Shown piece after piece: positions 61,308 to 64,000 of a stretch of 64,000 nucleotides of DNA; within the stretch, counting starts at the first letter, position 1, and each line of letters starts with the position of its first letter. A model generated the notes under the pieces. It saw only the letters and a list, made by a program, of their open reading frames with translations, made no database searches and was not told the origin of the DNA. Source of the stretch: Pullichristensenella sp002068815 (lineage in GTDB: Bacteria > Bacillota > Clostridia > Christensenellales > Aristaeellaceae); assembly GCA_040772885.1 (NCBI GenBank), contig JAXGXF010000004.1, forward strand, positions 183,636-247,635, written 5' to 3'. A program made the translations under genes and the position numbers.

Positions 61308-62846
61308 ATGCGCAGGCCGCTTCTGATGGCCATCGACCTCGGCACCAGCTTCATAAAGAGCGGCGTCTACGGTGAAGACGGAGTTCCCGTCGCGCAGTCC
61401 TCGTGCCCGGTTCGGGACGAGCGGCCCGCGCCCGGCGTGTTCATACAGCCCGGCGAGGCGCTGTTCGAGTCGGTGATCCGGACCATACGCGACGCCGTCC
61501 AACAGCTCGGCGAGCGGGCGGGCAGCGTTGCCGCCATCGCCTTCACCGGGCAGATGGCCGGCTGCATGGGCGTCTCGAAGGACTGGGAGGACCTGACGAC
61601 GTGGTCGTGCTCGCTCGATTCCCGGTACATGCCGTACGCCTACCGCCAGATGGAATCGCTCAAGGACCGCTTCCTCGAGATCAGCGGCACGAACTTTCCG
61701 CAGATGGCGCCGAAGGCGGCGTGGATGCGCGGCGAGTTTCCCGAGCAGGCGCAAAGGACCGAAAAATACCTGATGATCAGCGGCTACGTCATCGGAAGGC
61801 TGAGCCGCATGCCGGTCGCGGAGGCGGTTCTCGATCGGTCGTACGCCTCGTGGACGGGGCTCGCGGACATCCGGCGCGACGCGTGGTGCCCGGAAATCCT
61901 CGGCGCCGTGGGGCTCGAGGAGCGGCTGCTCCCCCGAATCGTCAACTGCAACGAGGTCTTCGCCGCGCTGTCGGATGAGATGGCCAGGGAGACGGGCCTC
62001 CCGTCGGGAATTCCGCTCGTCGCGGGCGCGGGCGACAAGGTAGCGGGCTGCCTCGGCGCGGGCGTCGTGACGCCGGGCGAGATGATCCTCGAGGCGTCGT
62101 CCTACGGCGAGATCAGCTGCTGCGTCGACGAATACCGGCCCGACATGGAGGAGCGTCGCTACGACGTGCTGGCCTCCGCGGTCCCCGGGCAGTTCTTTGT
62201 CACGCACTTCGCGGCGGGCTCGGGCATCGCGCTCGACTGGTTTGTCAACAACTTCGCGCGGCAGCCGGGGGACGTCGACACCGCCGCCGGGCACCGCCGG
62301 ATGGACGCGCTCGCGCAGGAAATCCCCGCGGGCTGCGAGGGGCTAATGGGCATAGGCCTGCTCTGCGGCAGCTCGATGCCCTCGGACGCGGCGATCAAGG
62401 GCATGTTCATGGGCTTCGACCTGAGCCACGGCGCGGGCCACTTCTACCGCGCGCTGCTGGAGAGCTACGCGTACGACTTCGCGATCGTCACCGAGCGGTT
62501 TAAACGGTTCTACCCGGAGTACGCGCTCGACCGGGTGAAGCTCATCGGCGGCGGGGCGAAGTCCGCGACGTGGCCGCAGATGTTCGCGGACGTCGACGGA
62601 AGGACCTATGCGACGCTCAACCGGAACGACTTCGCGATGTGGGGCGCGTGCATACTCGCGGGCAACGCGATCGGGCTGTACGGCGACCTCGCGGAGACCG
62701 CGAAGCGATTCGTCGCCGAGCGCGCGGCGTTTCAGCCGAATGCGTCGCTCCGGGGCGCGTACGACAGGCGCAAGAGGTTGTACAAGGCCTACCTGACCGA
62801 ATTGCGCGGGTTCTACGAGAGGATCGCGCGGATCGACGAACAGTAG
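61308..62846 (+). CDS. FGGY-family carbohydrate kinase
   Basis: Phosphorylates a ketose or polyol with ATP. FGGY N-terminal domain: LMAIDLGTSFIKSGVYG (residues about 6-22), FTGQMAGCMGVSKDW near 82. C-terminal ATPase domain: GAGDKVAGCLGAG near 240 and IGGGAKSATWPQMFADV near 410. 512 residues. ATG 61308 is chosen because GGGAGGCG is eight bases upstream. Together with the isomerase it would convert a free sugar into a ketose phosphate. Confidence 0.92.
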   Translation: MRRPLLMAIDLGTSFIKSGVYGEDGVPVAQSSCPVRDERPAPGVFIQPGEALFESVIRTIRDAVQQLGERAGSVAAIAFTGQMAGCMGVSKDWEDLTTWSCSLDSRYMPYAYRQMESLKDRFLEISGTNFPQMAPKAAWMRGEFPEQAQRTEKYLMISGYVIGRLSRMPVAEAVLDRSYASWTGLADIRRDAWCPEILGAVGLEERLLPRIVNCNEVFAALSDEMARETGLPSGIPLVAGAGDKVAGCLGAGVVTPGEMILEASSYGEISCCVDEYRPDMEERRYDVLASAVPGQFFVTHFAAGSGIALDWFVNNFARQPGDVDTAAGHRRMDALAQEIPAGCEGLMGIGLLCGSSMPSDAAIKGMFMGFDLSHGAGHFYRALLESYAYDFAIVTERFKRFYPEYALDRVKLIGGGAKSATWPQMFADVDGRTYATLNRNDFAMWGACILAGNAIGLYGDLAETAKRFVAERAAFQPNASLRGAYDRRKRLYKAYLTELRGFYERIARIDEQ

Positions 62847-63047
62847 GGGATGCGCGAAAGGCGGCAGGGTTCGCGGGCGATTGGGGTGCGATGGGGTTCT
62901 TGTCGATCGACGCTTGTGCCCCGGAAAACGCGTAAAGATGGAAAAACACTTTCTGTCACTGCATTAATTCTCCCCTATGTCTTTCGATGACAACGGTATA
63001 AGCAGAGTCCCTACATGATGCGCTTAAGGATATTAAGGAGGATGACG
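62847..63047. other. Intergenic region before the A/T-richer gene
   Basis: 200 bases that change from GC-rich to A/T-rich at about 62930. No clear promoter or terminator. A TATAAG box near 62996 has no matching -35. Confidence 0.4.
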
Positions 63048-63842
63048 GTGGGGAATAAACTCACAGCGCGCCAAAAAAGAGCTGTCTTTGAAAGCCATTT
63101 CTCCGAAAAATTGTTGGCGGAAGACTTCTCCCTTGTTGGCGGATCTTTCTGTCGATTGCATCAAGGGCAGGTGATGTTGTTTACGAATTTGTACCTTTCA
63201 TCCAGCGGTGAGGGCCAGATACATTTTGACGCAGTTCCCTTTTGCATTGGTGTTACAAAAGGCCTTAAAACCATCCCGAGCACGGTAAATCATCTGGTTG
63301 AGCTGCGCTATCGTGAAGAGTTGAAAAAGCTTAAGCCATGCGAGTATTTCGATATCGTGCGCGCCATGTCGTTCGAGGAGAAATTTGAGTATTTATACAG
63401 AGAGTATTTTGGGGAACTATTCGAACGGTTCAACGTGGTGACGGACGTGAAGAAATTGCTTGACTTCCAGGCGTGGCAATATCGCTTTGTCGGCCACAAT
63501 CTGCGAGAAAAATGGAAGATGCTCGAGTGTCTGCAATTGAAGAGGTACGAGGAGGCCAGACACTTTGCGGAGCTGTATCACGCGAGAATTGAGTTTGCGA
63601 TGAGAAGGGATGGAGAAGTCTATGACTACGGCATGAAAGGAGCGGCTAACAAGCGACAGAAGGAAGAAACCCAGGCGCAATATGAGGCGGTAACATCCTC
63701 AAGGAATGAACGTATTGAAGATATAGACGAGTGGATTCATTTGATGGCCACGTGCCAATATAAAGAACTTAGTGATAAAATCCAGGGGAATATTGAGACT
63801 TCGGCTGCAACTTTTCGAGAGATATACCCCAGTTTGGTCTAA
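63048..63842 (+). CDS. Hypothetical protein of atypical base composition
   Basis: 264-residue soluble protein with no signal peptide or membrane helix. The sequence is rich in charged helices in the second half (EELKKLKPCEYFDIVRAMSF, then LREKWKMLECLQLKRYEEAR) and has an N-terminal beta-rich part. I do not recognise a family with confidence; a loose resemblance to DUF4304-like proteins is noted only as a guess. The GTG at 63048 is favoured because AAGGAGG ends six bases before it; ATG 63042 is too close. Codon use is clearly more A/T-rich than neighbouring genes, suggesting recent acquisition, in line with the transposon end just downstream. Confidence 0.65.
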   Translation: MGNKLTARQKRAVFESHFSEKLLAEDFSLVGGSFCRLHQGQVMLFTNLYLSSSGEGQIHFDAVPFCIGVTKGLKTIPSTVNHLVELRYREELKKLKPCEYFDIVRAMSFEEKFEYLYREYFGELFERFNVVTDVKKLLDFQAWQYRFVGHNLREKWKMLECLQLKRYEEARHFAELYHARIEFAMRRDGEVYDYGMKGAANKRQKEETQAQYEAVTSSRNERIEDIDEWIHLMATCQYKELSDKIQGNIETSAATFREIYPSLV

Positions 63843-63918
63843 GGCGTTACCACATAAAAGAGTGTCGTCACCGGTGCGATTCCACAGCCTTATGAGGGAT
63901 AGGAAGAGCGCGACCATC

Positions 63919-64000
63919 GGGTCTGTCCCAGATTTTGTGTAAAGTCCAAAGCCGCGGGTAGGAACCCTGTTGGTGGAGGGCGGAGCAAGCTCCAGCTTGC
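63919..64000. mobile_element. Probable end of an IS256-family insertion sequence (continues outside window)
   Basis: The bases from 63919 (GGGTCTGTCCCAGATTTTGT then GTAAAGTCC) resemble the terminal inverted repeat of IS256/mutator-type elements, whose ends usually read like GTCTGTCC and TTTGTGTAAA. The transposase would lie beyond base 64000. Identification is from pattern memory only. Confidence 0.5.

Overview
The window reads as a chromosomal stretch of a high-GC Clostridia-like member of the Bacillota, possibly Christensenellales; the exact taxon cannot be fixed from sequence alone. Reasons are strong AGGAGG-type ribosome sites, sigma-A type promoters with 17-base spacers, frequent TTG and GTG starts, a YesM/YesN-type two-component pair, FCD-domain and LacI regulators, and dense short-gap operons. 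The content is almost wholly accessory carbohydrate uptake and catabolism. There are six transport systems: one peptide ABC, one TRAP, three ribose-type sugar ABC and one MalFG-type sugar ABC. They sit with sets of Gfo/Idh/MocA dehydrogenases, AP-endonuclease-fold TIM-barrel isomerases, SDR enzymes and VOC proteins. No rRNA, tRNA or CRISPR array was seen.

Layout. 1-3401: the end of an oligopeptide ABC operon (permease cut by the window edge, two ATPases, a small membrane protein, terminator). 3426-13302, minus strand: a GntR/FadR regulator, a badly decayed IS110 remnant, then an operon from a clear promoter/operator at 13274-13302 encoding a transaldolase-like protein, a TIM-barrel isomerase, an Asp/Glu-racemase-fold protein, TRAP transporter subunits and a split transketolase. 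13529-20828: an ATP-grasp pseudogene, a GT4 glycosyltransferase and a complete five-enzyme set for UDP-ManNAc(3NAc)A (WbpA, WbpI, WbpB, WbpD, WbpE types). 21095-29255: an SDR, a ribose-type ABC transporter, a cyclase-family hydrolase, an epimerase, an acetamidase/formamidase and a winged-helix/FCD regulator. 29290-29850: a YgjP-type metalloprotein.

30139-37820: a second ribose-type ABC transporter followed by a three-component sensor (YesM kinase, YesN/AraC response regulator, membrane-anchored sugar-binding protein). The anchored binding protein resembles the neighbouring transporter's binding protein, so the two probably recognise related ligands. 37866-44227, minus strand: a third ribose-type ABC transporter with two TIM-barrel isomerases and a Gfo/Idh dehydrogenase. 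Its promoter carries 9-base direct repeats 32 bases apart. 44231-48211: unassigned DNA, a GT4 pseudogene, an MBL-fold hydrolase and a divergent pair of related SDRs.

48218-62846: a MalFG-type ABC operon (minus) faces a glycoside operon (plus) with three VOC proteins, Gfo/Idh enzymes, a LacI regulator, a GH43 glycosidase, a hydroxypyruvate-isomerase-like protein, an SDR, an AraA-like isomerase and an FGGY kinase. The two divergent promoters carry near-identical LacI-type operators, so they probably form one regulon. 63048-64000: an A/T-richer gene of unknown function next to what looks like the end of an IS256-family element running off the window.

The best candidates for something undescribed are the cyclase/formamidase/epimerase sugar cluster, the Gfo/Idh plus TIM-barrel plus VOC glycoside cluster, and the three-component sensor tied to a neighbouring transporter.
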